DNA from: Chryseosolibacter sp964532595
GTDB lineage: Bacteria; Bacteroidota; Bacteroidia; Cytophagales; Cyclobacteriaceae
Assembly (NCBI GenBank): GCA_964532595.1
Contig: CAZHIQ010000064.1
Location: forward strand, 1 to 12,022
Length of the DNA stretch: 12,022 nucleotides
Direction: 5' to 3'
Part shown: positions 1 through 7,878 of the stretch, one piece after another
Layout: every line of letters begins with the position of its first letter
Position numbering within the stretch: the stretch's first letter is position 1
Position numbers and translations under genes: made by a program
The notes under the pieces: generated by a model
Databases searched by the model: none
Told to the model about the DNA's origin: nothing
The model's input: only the letters and a program-made list of their open reading frames with translations

Positions 1-3
1 CCG

Positions 4-573
4 GTGGAACGAATCAGAACATTTTTTCAGAAGTATGCTGATTTGTCTGATGAGGACTGGGCAGCGGTGTCATCCCGATTTTCCAGGCATGAGGTACCGA
101 AAAAGGGGTGTACGCTGGAAGTGGGTCAAGTGGAGAATTTCATCTCCTTCATCGAAACCGGAATCGTCAGATATTTTATCCCCAAGGAAGACCGGAACGA
201 GATTACATTCGAATTAACCTTTGCCGACGACTTCATGGGGGCTTACGACTCCTTTCTCACTCGGCAACCTAGCAGCTACTGCGTTCAGGCACTTAGCGAC
301 ACCGTTCTGTGGCGCTTGTCTTATGACGACGTTCAGTCGCTATACCGTGAAACCCGGCTCGGGAATCTCGTGGGCCGGCTTGCGTCTGAGCGGATGTACC
401 TGGAAAAGGCCCGACGGGAGTTGTCGTTCTTGAATGAGAATGCGGAGCAGCGATATCTGCGGTTACTCACGGAGCAGCCCAATCTGATTCAACACATTCC
501 TTTGCAGTACATCGCGTCCTATATCGGCGTAACCCCGCAGGCGTTGAGCCGCATCAGGAGACGCATTTCTTAA
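4..573 (+). CDS. Crp/Fnr-family transcriptional regulator
   Basis: A 189-residue cytoplasmic regulator. Residues about 10-110 form a cyclic-nucleotide-binding-type beta barrel (FISFIETGIVRYF at about 46-58, then FELTFADDFMGAYDSF at about 69-84). A long dimerisation helix follows at about 115-145. A short C-terminal winged-helix segment has its recognition helix near YIASYIGVTPQALSRIRRR (169-187). The protein stops right after that helix, as is common in small Bacteroidota Crp/Fnr proteins. No cysteine cluster for an iron-sulfur centre is visible and the cAMP-contact residues of classical Crp are not evident, so the ligand is unknown. The start is a GTG at the extreme window edge; a start further upstream cannot be excluded. 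It lies 53 bases ahead of the secreted hydrolase on the same strand and may regulate it or be cotranscribed with it; this is inference. Confidence 0.88.
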   Translation: MERIRTFFQKYADLSDEDWAAVSSRFSRHEVPKKGCTLEVGQVENFISFIETGIVRYFIPKEDRNEITFELTFADDFMGAYDSFLTRQPSSYCVQALSDTVLWRLSYDDVQSLYRETRLGNLVGRLASERMYLEKARRELSFLNENAEQRYLRLLTEQPNLIQHIPLQYIASYIGVTPQALSRIRRRIS

Positions 574-583
574 CTTCGATTCA

Positions 584-614
584 TTGCAGGATGCTTGCCT
601 ATTCATTCCTTTTG
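584..614 (+). promoter_or_regulatory. Candidate Bacteroidota-type promoter for the hydrolase
   Basis: TTG at 584-586 and TCCTTTTG at 607-614 are separated by 20 bases. This matches the TTG-N19-21-TAnnTTTG layout described for Bacteroidota primary-sigma promoters, except for C instead of A in the second position of the -7 box. Transcription would start near 620, leaving only a few leader bases before the ATG at 627. Such short motifs arise by chance, so this is tentative. Confidence 0.35.
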
Positions 615-631
615 TGAAAAAAGGGAATGAA
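602..631 (+). other. Inverted repeat covering ribosome binding site and start codon
   Basis: TTCATTCC (602-609) pairs perfectly with GGAATGAA (624-631). Inward pairing continues as one G-T pair and three A-T pairs, leaving a GTGAAA loop. The right arm contains the purine-rich AAGGG and the ATG at 627, so a transcript reading through from the upstream regulator gene could hide the hydrolase start. A transcript from the candidate promoter at 584-614 would lack the left arm and be free. There is no GC-rich stem, so this is unlikely to be a terminator. Confidence 0.35.
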
Positions 632-1610
632 GTATCTCGTTTGGCTTCTCTTAATCATTGCCCCCGTCATGTACGCCCAGCCTCAACAACAGCAAGCACC
701 GTCGACCGACTATATCCATCAGCTTCCGGTAAGTTTTAAATCGCAGTTTTTGCAGACATTGATGGCCATTGTTGGCAAGAAGAAAAGCCTGGAAAGAGCG
801 ATGAAGCATCAGCGCTTCGCGTCTGAAGCGGCAAGCATTCCTGCAAAACTGTTTGTTGATTCTGCTGTGGAGGAAATCGGCGTGGGGGAGAGAAGGGCGT
901 GGCTCGTCACACCGAAGCGGGAGGCGGCAAAAAGGGTAATTCTGTATATCCACGGTGGAGGATACATTTCGAACATGACGAAGTATGATTGGAGCTTCGT
1001 GAGGGAACTCGGTGTCAGGACGAATTCCAGCATAGTGGTTGCGGATTATCCATTGGCTCCTGTCTCGAATTACAAACATGTGTACGCTTATTTTGACGAG
1101 CTCTATCGGAATATGTTGACCCAAATCGCAAACGATGACATTATTTTTCTCGGCAACTCGGCGGGAGGGGGGATTGCGCTGGGCTTTGCCCAAAAGTTGC
1201 GCGATGAGAATAGGCCCTTGCCGTCGAAGATTATCCTGAATTCGCCGTGGCTGGATGTTAGCATGAGCAATCCGGAGATTGTCGATATCGACAAGAAGGA
1301 TAAATCGTTGGGGATTGAAGGGCTCAGAATGGCGGGTAAGGCCTATGCGGCTGATTTGAGTACTAACGATCCGAGGGTAAGTCCGATCTATGGCGAGTTC
1401 TCAGGTCTGCCCCCTATTCATTTATTCATTGGTACCCATGATTTGTTTTTACCTGATGCGCGAAAGCTGAAACAACAATTGATGGCTCTGGATATTCGAA
1501 TGAATTATTATGAATATCCCAGGATGTTTCACGTTTGGGTGGCGGTAACAAGTCTGCGGGAGTCCCGCCATGCCATTAGTCAAATGGCAGAAATTATCAA
1601 TAGTAATTAG
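627..1610 (+). CDS. Secreted alpha/beta hydrolase, HSL-type esterase/lipase
   Basis: A 327-residue esterase-like enzyme of the hormone-sensitive-lipase group (alpha/beta hydrolase fold 3). Residues 1-18 (MKYLVWLLLIIAPVMYAQ) form a hydrophobic signal peptide with no lipobox, suggesting export to the periplasm or beyond. The oxyanion-hole motif HGGG is at 109-112. The nucleophile motif GNSAGG is at 176-181 with Ser178. The other triad members are probably Asp272 (GTHDLFLPDA) and His302 (RMFHVW). ADYPLAP at 139-145 is also typical of the family. Length is normal. The true substrate, a short-chain ester or possibly an acetylated glycan, cannot be read from the sequence. The start is supported by AAGGG immediately upstream and by the signal peptide. 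It follows the Crp/Fnr gene and is separated from the PUL by 431 bases, so a functional link to the PUL is not shown. Confidence 0.9.
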   Translation: MKYLVWLLLIIAPVMYAQPQQQQAPSTDYIHQLPVSFKSQFLQTLMAIVGKKKSLERAMKHQRFASEAASIPAKLFVDSAVEEIGVGERRAWLVTPKREAAKRVILYIHGGGYISNMTKYDWSFVRELGVRTNSSIVVADYPLAPVSNYKHVYAYFDELYRNMLTQIANDDIIFLGNSAGGGIALGFAQKLRDENRPLPSKIILNSPWLDVSMSNPEIVDIDKKDKSLGIEGLRMAGKAYAADLSTNDPRVSPIYGEFSGLPPIHLFIGTHDLFLPDARKLKQQLMALDIRMNYYEYPRMFHVWVAVTSLRESRHAISQMAEIINSN

Positions 1611-1620
1611 TGGCGTTGTT

Positions 1621-1719
1621 TCTGGTTCTGCTCTTATGAGCGGCTTTCTGTACTTTTGTATCGACGCAGAACGTCTTACGTTCTGCAATAAATCCTGATT
1701 AATCCTATCATTTTGTGCG
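1621..1719 (+). repeat. Duplicated leader element, copy 1
   Basis: Aligns over its whole length with 10421-10523. Shared blocks in order: TCTGgTTCtG (1621-1630), TTATgAGCG (1634-1642), TTTTGT (1654-1659), ACGCAGAACGTC (1664-1675, identical), AAATCcTG (1690-1697), TTAATCCTATCATTTTG (1699-1715, identical), then Y and GCG. Spacing between blocks differs by only one to three bases. This copy alone contains a perfect inverted repeat, GCAGAACGT (1666-1674) and ACGTTCTGC (1678-1686) with a CTT loop. The conserved end TCATTTTG resembles a Bacteroidota -7 box with one mismatch, but no TTG sits 19-21 bases before it. It is followed after about 36 bases by a decayed regulator reading frame, as copy 2 is followed by the intact gene. 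Confidence 0.75.
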
Positions 1720-1751
1720 TTGGTTCTCAGGGGGCTGCGGCGAATTCTCTG

Positions 1752-1985
1752 ATGGAAAGTCTTCTTCAGCCGGAAAGACTAACGCCGTGCTTTTCGATCT
1801 GGCGGAATTGTTCTTTGAGTATGTCAGGGCATAATGCGGAGGGCTTGCTGCTTTTTCACGCTGGCGATTTTATCGTTCCGAACGGCACTGTGCCGGTTTT
1901 TTATGATGTTTTCCGAAATAGATTGAAAAAAGGAGGCGCCAGACTTGACTGTGACCTCAATTTTTGCATAGCTTTATATGTATGA
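1752..1985 (+). pseudogene. Decayed 5' fragment of a PAS-LuxR regulator gene
   Basis: This stretch reads as a weak 77-codon frame from ATG 1752 to TGA 1983-1985. It has no Shine-Dalgarno and resembles the N-terminal part of the intact PAS-LuxR protein (10559-11326). The distance from the conserved leader block to the ATG is nearly equal (37 against 40 bases). FHAGDF corresponds to VQPGDY, RLDCDLNFCIAL to EMTVEKNLSIIH, and NR-L to ERVL. At DNA level GAGGGCTTG (1838-1846), CTGGCGA (1861-1867) and CCGAACGGCACTGTGCC (1878-1894) match GAGGCTTG, CTGGCGA and CCGACGGAACTGTCCC of the intact gene. Part of the N-terminus aligns better in another frame (DLAELFFEYVRA, ending at TAA 1832-1834, against VWSEISHYRA), suggesting a frameshift. 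The rest of the PAS domain and the whole LuxR domain are absent. The match was made by eye and protein identity is low, so a chance alignment or an unrelated small protein remains possible. Confidence 0.5.
1883..1902 (+). terminator. Possible intrinsic terminator upstream of susC
   Basis: CGGCAC (1883-1888) and GTGCCG (1890-1895) form a GC-rich stem with an effective CTG loop, followed after one G by six Ts (1897-1902). It lies between the conserved leader (copy 1) and susC. It could end transcripts coming from the hydrolase or the leader, or act as an attenuator on a long susC leader. It falls inside the decayed regulator fragment, where the matching part of the intact gene (CCGACGGAACTGTCCC) is not a hairpin, so it may have arisen by drift. 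Confidence 0.45.
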
Positions 1986-2018
1986 ACATACGAACAAATA
2001 TGATAAGACATATGAACA
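1980..2018 (+). promoter_or_regulatory. Palindromes and direct repeats before susC
   Basis: AT-rich segment directly upstream of the PUL. It holds a perfect palindrome GTATGAACATAC (1980-1991), a spaced inverted repeat ATATG (1998-2002) and CATAT (2009-2013), and an exact direct repeat TATGAACA at 1981-1988 and 2011-2018, exactly 30 bases apart (about three helical turns). This could be a regulator site controlling the PUL. I find no well-spaced TTG/TAnnTTTG promoter here, and low sequence complexity makes short repeats easier to get by chance. Confidence 0.4.
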
Positions 2019-2041
2019 ATATTTAATCTAACCAATCGAGT

Positions 2042-5000
2042 ATGCTTAAACATCTGACAAAAACACTCTTACTGCTCCTTTTCATGGGCGGATCCGGCGC
2101 ACTCGTTGCGCAGGACAGGTCCATATCTGGCGTTGTGATTGCCGACGACGGGCCTCTTCCGGGTGCTTCGGTCTCGGTAAAAGGGACGTCATTGGGTACC
2201 ATCTCGGATGCCGACGGGCGGTTTCAACTGACGATTCCGGCCAACGTGAGCCCTACGCTTGTCGTTTCCTTCATCGGATATGTCCAGGAAGAAGTGACGT
2301 TGTCCAGTGGGCAGACTACCCTCGAGGTTTTCTTAGCGGCCGACATAAGTACACTGGATGAAGTGGTCGTTATCGGTTATGGGACGAAGAAGAAGACGAA
2401 CCTGACAGGAGCCGTTTCTGAAGTAGGCGAGCAGGCATTTGCGGGGAAGCCCGTGGTAAACGCTTACCAGGCCCTTCAGGGCGAGGCGGCGGGGTTAATT
2501 ATCCAGCAAGGAACGTCCGAGCCGGGAACGAATCCTTCCATCAACATCCGGGGGTTGAATACGATCAATGGAAACAATCCTCTTATTATTGTCGATGGTG
2601 TCGTGGGTTCGCTCAACAACGTTAATCCCAACGATATCAAAAGTGCTACCGTGTTGAAGGATGCAGCGTCGGCCGCTATTTATGGTTCACGCGCCGCTAG
2701 CGGAGTCATTCTCATCACGACGAAATCAGGCTCGGGAATGCCGACGTTACAGTACGATGCCACCGTTGGCCTTCAGCAACCGACCAACTTCCCCGATGCC
2801 GCTGAGTCGTGGCAGTATGCGACGCTCCGCAACGAGGCATTGGTCAATTCAGGGTTCGCTCCCCAGTTTACTCCGGAGCAGATTCTCGACTTTAAAGAGA
2901 ATGGCCCAAATGTCTTCCACTATCGGGAGTTGTTCAAACGAAGCGCTCCCCAAAGCAACCACAATGTCTCACTGAGTGGGAAAAGTGGAGGCACGAGCTA
3001 TTACGCTTCCTTAGGTTATCAGAATCAAAACAGCCTGTTTAAAGGTCCGGATTACGGATACAAGCGTTACAACCTCCGAATGAATCTTTCGCAGGAAGTC
3101 AGCAAACGTTTGTCGTTCACCGGGAGGTTGTCTTTTGTTCGCAATGACATCAAAGATCATGCGTGGTGGACGGAATGGTTAATCGAGCCTACGGTTCGGA
3201 TTCCTACCATTTACGATATCGTTGACGAGAATGGCAATTATACGCTGGTCAGTGGAAGTAACGGAAGTAGCCTCGCCAGGCTGGAAAAGGGCGGAGAGCG
3301 CCGGTCGCGGAACGACGAGGCTCTGGGGAATTTCAGTATCGATTATAAACCCACACCCGATTTGACTATCAAGGCGGTTGTGAGTGGAACTATAACCAAC
3401 AACAAGACGCATGAATTCCGCAAAGCAATAGCCTACGCATATCCCGGAGGAGGCGATAATCAGAATTCTGTCTCCGATCAAAGCGGTAGCACGCTGTATC
3501 TGAATCCCTATGTCACAGCCAACTATAACAAGGAAGTCATCAAAGGAGGGGTTATGGATCTCCTGGTGGGGGCGTCGTCGGAAAACTTTAAGAACGACTA
3601 TTTCGGCGTGACTGGTATCGACGTTCCGGGTAATGACTTTGGAGTGATCAACAATACTTCAGAATTGTTGAGGAGTGGAACTTATGGCTCGGGCGATGAG
3701 TGGTCACTGCGCTCTTATTTTGGAAGGGCCGGTTTTTCGTTCGAAGATAAATACCTGTTTGAAGCGAACGTCCGGTACGACGGATCGTCCCGCTTCTCTT
3801 CCGACCGTAGGTGGGGGATGTTCCCTTCGGTTTCCTTAGGTTGGGTGTTGAGTAGGGAGTCGTTTTTCTCCGCTCTCGATGGAACCGTTTCTTTTGCGAA
3901 GATCAGAGGTTCATGGGGACAGGTAGGGAACCAGGATATCAATGATCTCTATGGATATCAAAGTCTCGTGAGCGTTTCAAGCAATGTCTACGGATTTGGA
4001 AATACGCCGGTGCCCGGAACTTACTATTCGGTTACCAATGCGAATCGCTCGTGGGAAACCACTACAATGCGGAACATCGGTTTGGACGTAGGCTTGCTTG
4101 AGAATCGGCTTAACGTTGGGGTTGAAGTCTTCAGTAACCTCACAAGTGACATCCTGTTGCAGTTGCCCGTACCGGCGGCCTATGGACTGGGACAGCCATT
4201 TCAGAACGCGGGATCGGTCAGAAATCAGGGATGGGAAGTTTCTCTTGAATACCTGGCTACAACGGGCGAGCTACAGCATAAGTTCAACGTCAACTACTCC
4301 GACAACCTGAACGAAGTCGTCGATCTCAAAGGACGTGAATTTGTATCGGGCGGAGATATTCAGATGATTCTGAGGGAAGGCTTCCCGATTTACTCATACT
4401 ATGGATTGCGGTCGACGGGTTTCTTCAATACCGCAGAAGAGGTCGCCAATAGTCCGACACCCATCTTTGCCACTTCAGTCAAGCCCGGCGATCTCCGCTA
4501 TGTTGATAGAAACCAGGATGGTAGTATCGACTATGAGAATGACCGGTTTATTCTGGGAAATGCATTCCCCCGACACATTTTCGGATTCTCATACGGAGCA
4601 AAGTGGAAGGGTTTTGACTTTTCATTCCTTCTACAAGGTGTTGGAAGCCGGTCGCAGTGGGTTCGCGGTGAAATCGTTGAAGCGTTTCACAACAGCAACG
4701 AAGGGCCTGTATTCAATCGTCATCTGGACCGGTGGACGCCTGCTAACACAGATGCAACCTATCCGAGGCTGACCGTCGGTTCGGAGTCGGTAAACAATGC
4801 AGCGCGGTCCGACTTCTGGATTTTTGATGCGAGCTACGTTCGGTTAAAGAACATTCAGCTCGGATACAATCTTCCTGAGTCGCTTGTCAGCAAAGCTGGC
4901 CTAACAGGGCTAAGACTGTATGTCACCGGATTCAACGTGTTCACGCTGACGCGCTTCGACGTCGGGCTAGATCCTGAGGTCAATGCCGGTCTCGCTTCCG

Positions 5001-5074
5001 GAGGCGCGTCCTATAGCGGACGGGTCTACCCTGTAGCACGTGTTTTCTCAGCTGGAGTAAACGTTAACTTCTAA
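2042..5074 (+). CDS. SusC/RagA-family TonB-linked outer membrane transporter
   Basis: A 1010-residue TonB-dependent outer membrane channel that imports glycan fragments captured by its SusD partner. Residues 1-24 are a signal peptide ending LVAQ. Residues about 27-100 form a carboxypeptidase-regulatory-like domain (ISGVV, PLPGASVSVKGTSLGTISDADGRF). A TonB-box-like segment DEVVVIGYG is at 106-114. The plug spans about 115-230 with the family hallmarks SINIRG (166-171), IVDGVVG (183-189) and NPNDIKSATVLKDAASAAIY (195-214). The remainder is a beta barrel ending in the aromatic strand NVNF. No N-terminal secretin/TonB signalling extension precedes the regulatory-like domain, so regulation through a FecR/sigma pair is unlikely. 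Length is normal. The start has little Shine-Dalgarno, with an AT-rich upstream, which is usual in this phylum. It is the first gene of the PUL; susD begins three bases after its stop. Confidence 0.97.
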   Translation: MLKHLTKTLLLLLFMGGSGALVAQDRSISGVVIADDGPLPGASVSVKGTSLGTISDADGRFQLTIPANVSPTLVVSFIGYVQEEVTLSSGQTTLEVFLAADISTLDEVVVIGYGTKKKTNLTGAVSEVGEQAFAGKPVVNAYQALQGEAAGLIIQQGTSEPGTNPSINIRGLNTINGNNPLIIVDGVVGSLNNVNPNDIKSATVLKDAASAAIYGSRAASGVILITTKSGSGMPTLQYDATVGLQQPTNFPDAAESWQYATLRNEALVNSGFAPQFTPEQILDFKENGPNVFHYRELFKRSAPQSNHNVSLSGKSGGTSYYASLGYQNQNSLFKGPDYGYKRYNLRMNLSQEVSKRLSFTGRLSFVRNDIKDHAWWTEWLIEPTVRIPTIYDIVDENGNYTLVSGSNGSSLARLEKGGERRSRNDEALGNFSIDYKPTPDLTIKAVVSGTITNNKTHEFRKAIAYAYPGGGDNQNSVSDQSGSTLYLNPYVTANYNKEVIKGGVMDLLVGASSENFKNDYFGVTGIDVPGNDFGVINNTSELLRSGTYGSGDEWSLRSYFGRAGFSFEDKYLFEANVRYDGSSRFSSDRRWGMFPSVSLGWVLSRESFFSALDGTVSFAKIRGSWGQVGNQDINDLYGYQSLVSVSSNVYGFGNTPVPGTYYSVTNANRSWETTTMRNIGLDVGLLENRLNVGVEVFSNLTSDILLQLPVPAAYGLGQPFQNAGSVRNQGWEVSLEYLATTGELQHKFNVNYSDNLNEVVDLKGREFVSGGDIQMILREGFPIYSYYGLRSTGFFNTAEEVANSPTPIFATSVKPGDLRYVDRNQDGSIDYENDRFILGNAFPRHIFGFSYGAKWKGFDFSFLLQGVGSRSQWVRGEIVEAFHNSNEGPVFNRHLDRWTPANTDATYPRLTVGSESVNNAARSDFWIFDASYVRLKNIQLGYNLPESLVSKAGLTGLRLYVTGFNVFTLTRFDVGLDPEVNAGLASGGASYSGRVYPVARVFSAGVNVNF

Positions 5075-5077
5075 GCC

Positions 5078-6643
5078 ATGAAAAAAATAAATCTATACTT
5101 CCTGATCGTCCTGATGAGCATGAGCTGTGCTGAGCTGGACCTTGCCCCTATCGATGCGGAAAGTGAGCTTTCTTACTGGCAGACCGAAGAAGATGCAACG
5201 ACCTTTCTCAATTCGATATACGCGGATATTATGAGCGCGGATACGTATCTCTTTCTCAATGCCATGACCGACGATGCCTATACCCGAAGAGATGACATCC
5301 GAAACATTGGAAACGGAAACTACGACCCATCCAATGACTATATCCTGTCGCAATGGAGTCAGCGCTATGAAGGGATTCGCCGGACGAACATCTTCATGAA
5401 CAACATCGACCGGGTAGGTGGTCTGACGGATGCAAAACTCAACGCTCTCAAGGGGCAAGCGATGTTTGTACGCGCCTGGCATTACTTCCTGCTTACGCAG
5501 TGGTTTGGTGACGTGCCGCTCGTGACAGATGAAATCTCAATCGAGGAGTCACAAGGGCTCACCAGAACACCAAAGGCCACGATCAACGCCTTCATCAATA
5601 CGGAACTTGAAACGGCTATTTCGTATTTGCCGGATAACTATCCTCCGGGTAACGAAGGCCGCATTACGAAGAACGCAGCTATTGCTTTTAAGTCAAGGTT
5701 CCATCTGTATAATGGAGAGGACGAAGCAGCGGCCACCCTGGCGAGTCAGCTTTTTGGAAAATACTCCCTCTTCCCCGACTATGCCGGTCTCTTTAAGATG
5801 GAGAATGAATATAATAGCGAAGTCATTCTCGATTTGCAGTACGTGCCCAACAATCGGGAACATGATCTCCAGTACTCGTTGATCCCGCCGAGCGAAGGGG
5901 GATACGCCAACTTTTCTCCTTTCCAGGAGTTTGTAGACGTGTATACGATGGTGGATGGACGCCCTATTGGTGATTTAGGCTCGGGATATGACGAGAACAA
6001 CCCGTATGTGAACCGGGATCCCCGTCTTGCGGCGAACGTTGTTTTCAACGGATATCTCTGGACGAGGTTCGACGGCTCACAAATGACAATTGATGTCTCG
6101 CCGGGAGCCTCTCCGAATGGTATCAACTTTTCATCGAATACCACGCCTACCGGGTATTACGTTGCAAAGTACTACGATCGCACAGCAAGAAACGTGGTGA
6201 ACTCAGGACTGAACCTGATCCTGTTCCGATATGCCGAAGTTCTTTTGAACTATGCGGAGGCAAAGGCGAACGCCGGAACATTCACTGAGGATGATTGGAA
6301 CGAGACCATACGACCCATCAGAGAACGTGCGGGATTGATAGACGCCGCGTTGGATTTCCCCGGTGGTGATCAGGAGACGTTGAAGCAGATTATCCGGGAC
6401 GAACGCCGGAAGGAACTTGCCTTCGAGGCAGGCCATCGTTTCTTTGACATTCGTCGCTGGAAAATTGCCGAGGATGTTCTGAGCGGTTGGCTGCACGGAA
6501 TCAAAACCGATATAAGTCCAGAAGATGGAGGCTATCAGCGCGTCGATTTCAAGACGTTCGACGCATCCCGACACTATTTGTGGCCGATTCCTCAAACGGA
6601 ACGCGATCTTAACAAGTCCTTATCACAAAACGACAACTGGTAA
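5078..6643 (+). CDS. SusD/RagB-family glycan-binding outer membrane lipoprotein
   Basis: A 521-residue surface lipoprotein that forms the lid of the SusC channel and captures oligosaccharides. The signal peptide ends in MSMSC with the lipidated Cys17, followed by AELDLAP, the usual SusD start. The N-terminal SusD-like region contains the TPR framework, for example EGIRRTNIFMNNID (98-111) and KGQAMFVRAWHYFLLTQWFG (125-144). The C-terminal RagB/SusD part has FRYAEVLLNYAEAKAN (383-398), ERRKELAFEAGHRFFDIRRW (442-461) and the closing YLWPIPQTERDLNKSLSQN (500-518). Length is typical. The substrate cannot be read from this protein; the neighbouring GH76 gene suggests alpha-mannan. Its stop overlaps the next start by one base (TAATG), pointing to translational coupling. 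Confidence 0.97.
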   Translation: MKKINLYFLIVLMSMSCAELDLAPIDAESELSYWQTEEDATTFLNSIYADIMSADTYLFLNAMTDDAYTRRDDIRNIGNGNYDPSNDYILSQWSQRYEGIRRTNIFMNNIDRVGGLTDAKLNALKGQAMFVRAWHYFLLTQWFGDVPLVTDEISIEESQGLTRTPKATINAFINTELETAISYLPDNYPPGNEGRITKNAAIAFKSRFHLYNGEDEAAATLASQLFGKYSLFPDYAGLFKMENEYNSEVILDLQYVPNNREHDLQYSLIPPSEGGYANFSPFQEFVDVYTMVDGRPIGDLGSGYDENNPYVNRDPRLAANVVFNGYLWTRFDGSQMTIDVSPGASPNGINFSSNTTPTGYYVAKYYDRTARNVVNSGLNLILFRYAEVLLNYAEAKANAGTFTEDDWNETIRPIRERAGLIDAALDFPGGDQETLKQIIRDERRKELAFEAGHRFFDIRRWKIAEDVLSGWLHGIKTDISPEDGGYQRVDFKTFDASRHYLWPIPQTERDLNKSLSQNDNW

Positions 6644-7872
6644 TGAAAGCTTTTATCTTGAAATATCTGCCGATTCTGCTTTGCCTGTTGATGGTAGCAT
6701 CCTGCGCAAAGGACGAGTATACCCTGGACACCACCATTGTTGAACTCGGGGCATTAACAGAACCAGCAAACGGTACGTCTGTTGACATTGACGTTGAGAA
6801 TGGTCCAAGTATAACGCTACGTTGGACGCCGGCGAGGTCGGCTGATGGTGGACTTATCCTCTACAAGGTCCTTTTCGATAAAGTTGGAGGCGACTTCAGT
6901 GAACCCATTTATGTTATGCCGTCCGACAACAAGGGTGGCTCGAACGCCCTTACCATCAGCCCGGTGTATCTCAACATCATCGCAGCTTCTGCCGGAATCG
7001 AACAGCTAACCACCGGAAAAGTCATTTGGACGGTAGAAGCTTCGAGCGCATTCCATTCGCAACGATTTGAGGTGAAGAATGAGCTGGAGTTAACACGACC
7101 GGAAGGATTAGCAGTGTTTCCCCACTTCATGTATATCCATGGTAGTGCCACGGAAGGTGACGAGGTCTCCTTGGCGATAGCACTAAAGGAGATCGCGAAC
7201 GAGCTACCTGATGATAACTTTGCTCCGGGAATCTTCGAAACCGTTACCGGTCTGCAGCCGGGTGAGTATTACATCACCGATTCGAATAATCCGGATTCGG
7301 TGGTTAACTATTACTACGTTAACGAAGAAGGTAAAATCCGTGCAGGTAATACTCCTACTCCGTTCTCCCTCGGTGAGGGGGCTTACCGGGTGCGAATGAA
7401 TCTCTCTGCCGCGACGATTTCCTTCGAGAAGATGGAGGATATGCAGCTTTATATTTTTGCGAACGGACTTACGAAGGCAAACCTGAGCTATGTCGGCAAC
7501 CATATTTTTGAGGCGACGGACGGCCATTTCAAGTTTCTGACCCCGGGTGATGCCGAGGCGCCGGATTGGCTGAGTTGGGAAGAGGAGCGTTATCGTTTCA
7601 AGTTCCAGTTAAATGGTGTCGAATCGTATATCGGCAGCTATCACAATGAAGCAATGAATGCCTCGTTAATTCCCGGCTACACTGCGTTCAATGCCCGCCC
7701 AGACGGAGGTGAGCCGGCTGGATTCTGGAACGTTTTCTTTCATGGTCAGGATGCGCCGTTCTGGCAAGGTGCCTGGAAGTTCGCTGACCAATACAATGAT
7801 AAGCCCTTCACCGTCAGAGTCATTTTTGATCCGAAGGCTACTCACTATTACCATGAATTTGAATTGAATTAA
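6643..7872 (+). CDS. SusE-like surface glycan-binding lipoprotein
   Basis: A 409-residue lipoprotein. Its signal peptide ends at VASC with Cys21. The following AKDE fits the Bacteroidota surface-export signal (K then two acidic residues), so it is probably displayed on the cell surface. Residues about 34-150 match the SusE N-terminal domain pattern: ALTEPANGTSVDI, then ITLRWTPA, LYKVLFD, an asparagine-rich loop and KVIWTVEAS. The C-terminal two thirds look like two beta-sandwich modules with aromatic residues that could bind sugar (FMYIHG and LYIFANG strands, then a tryptophan-rich end). I infer a non-catalytic role, holding polysaccharide near the SusC/D channel. The start is fixed by the one-base overlap with susD. 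SusE/F proteins are divergent, so the binding specificity cannot be predicted. Confidence 0.85.
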   Translation: MKAFILKYLPILLCLLMVASCAKDEYTLDTTIVELGALTEPANGTSVDIDVENGPSITLRWTPARSADGGLILYKVLFDKVGGDFSEPIYVMPSDNKGGSNALTISPVYLNIIAASAGIEQLTTGKVIWTVEASSAFHSQRFEVKNELELTRPEGLAVFPHFMYIHGSATEGDEVSLAIALKEIANELPDDNFAPGIFETVTGLQPGEYYITDSNNPDSVVNYYYVNEEGKIRAGNTPTPFSLGEGAYRVRMNLSAATISFEKMEDMQLYIFANGLTKANLSYVGNHIFEATDGHFKFLTPGDAEAPDWLSWEEERYRFKFQLNGVESYIGSYHNEAMNASLIPGYTAFNARPDGGEPAGFWNVFFHGQDAPFWQGAWKFADQYNDKPFTVRVIFDPKATHYYHEFELN

Positions 7873-7878
7873 GAGACT

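Noticed and set aside
651..1193. 180-residue minus-strand reading frame
   Set aside because: It lies wholly opposite the alpha/beta hydrolase, whose motifs are clear; the minus-strand product is arginine-rich and has no recognisable domain.
1715..1834. 39-residue small protein from GTG 1715
   Set aside because: The GTG is within the conserved leader block and would be at or before any transcription start there. The end of its frame looks like a piece of the decayed PAS-LuxR fragment.
1713..1985. Intact 90-residue protein starting at TTG 1713
   Set aside because: The start lies inside the conserved leader block, there is no ribosome binding site and the product has no recognisable fold. The sequence is better explained as a decayed regulator fragment.
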